Shown here one piece after another: positions 6,127 through 6,371 of a stretch of DNA of 6,371 nucleotides (position 1 is its first letter; each line of letters starts with the position of its first letter). Source of the DNA: Candidatus Mediterraneibacter stercorigallinarum (GTDB taxonomy: Bacteria > Bacillota > Clostridia > Lachnospirales > Lachnospiraceae). A program made the position numbers and the translations under genes. The DNA lies in assembly GCA_019116185.1 (NCBI GenBank), contig DXCD01000126.1:1-6371 (forward strand), read 5' to 3'. The notes under the pieces are model-generated. The model saw only the letters and a program-made list of their open reading frames with translations. It made no database searches and was not told the origin of the DNA.

Positions 6127-6371
6127 TCATATCTTTGATTTCGGGATAAACTCGATTTTTAAAACCATATCCATGCCGTCTGCCAAACGCTGAAGCAGGC
6201 GCAGTGAAGGATTCCTTGTTCCATTTTCCAATTTGCTGATATCAGCCTGATTGATTCCCGTTCTCTCCGCAAGTTCTCTCTGCGTCAAATTCTGAGAGAC
6301 CCGGGCATCTACAATTGCCCTGATGATATCCATCTCTGGTTGAATGTTTTCATATTCTTTCTTAAACTCCG
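6127..6371 (-). CDS. XRE-family helix-turn-helix protein, probable antitoxin (N-terminus cut by right edge)
   Basis: A small DNA-binding protein of the Cro/C1 type. The helix-turn-helix is in LTQRELAERTGINQADISKL and continues into ENGTRNPSLRLLQRLADGMDM; the C-terminus LKIEFIPKSKI is typical of short HigA-like antitoxins. An ATG at 6333-6331 would give 68 residues, but no ribosome binding site precedes it. The frame stays open upstream to the edge and encodes EFKKEYENIQPE, which resembles the usual lead-in of this family. The true start is therefore inferred to lie beyond 6371, with 80 complete codons visible. Antitoxins of this type usually sit beside a RelE/HigB-like toxin gene. Downstream there is only a terminator and a convergent gene, so a partner would have to be upstream, outside the window, in toxin-first order. 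An orphan regulator is the alternative. Confidence 0.88.
   Translation of the reverse strand, partial: EFKKEYENIQPEMDIIRAIVDARVSQNLTQRELAERTGINQADISKLENGTRNPSLRLLQRLADGMDMVLKIEFIPKSKI

Noticed and set aside
6127..6333. The ATG at 6333 as the true start of the XRE gene
   Set aside because: No ribosome binding site precedes it, and the open frame continues upstream with family-like sequence to the window edge.

Overview
The window looks like a chromosomal segment from an anaerobic low-to-mid-GC Firmicute, most likely a gut Lachnospiraceae or related Clostridia. The reasons are strong GGAG-type ribosome binding sites, textbook housekeeping promoters in an AT-rich intergenic region, a PykF-like pyruvate kinase, and a very large fused 2-hydroxyacyl-CoA dehydratase activase-type protein of a kind common in that group. 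The genus cannot be fixed from the sequence alone.

Layout. (1) Positions 1-572, minus strand: the first 190 codons of pyruvate kinase (pyk); its C-terminal part lies beyond the left edge. (2) 573-669: a short gap with a terminator-like hairpin. (3) 670-1515, minus strand: a polytopic membrane protein related to rhomboids. Both catalytic positions appear lost, it has a cytosolic-type Cys/His tail, and it starts at TTG. (4) 1516-1800: a 285-bp AT-rich divergent intergenic region with two well-formed promoters pointing outward. (5) 1801-6048, plus strand: one 1415-residue gene taking up two thirds of the window. It fuses two BadF/HgdC-type ATPase domains, a four-cysteine linker and two regions related to HgdB/DUF2229. 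(6) 6049-6126: a perfect 18-bp inverted repeat, best read as a bidirectional terminator between convergent genes. (7) 6127-6371, minus strand: an XRE-family helix-turn-helix protein of the antitoxin type, cut at its N-terminus by the right edge.

How the genes relate. There is no sign of one pathway uniting them. pyk is glycolytic. The pseudo-rhomboid and the giant activase share a divergent control region and might be co-regulated, but they have no known functional link. The activase-like protein is the most interesting gene. It carries ATPase modules and HgdB-like cysteine-rich modules in one chain, and no separate dehydratase genes lie beside it in the window. Its substrate is unknown. The XRE protein probably belongs to a small toxin-antitoxin pair whose toxin gene would lie just outside the right edge. 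I see no CRISPR array, insertion sequence, tRNA, rRNA or prophage signature. No wholly new system is demonstrated; the findings are points that deserve a check.
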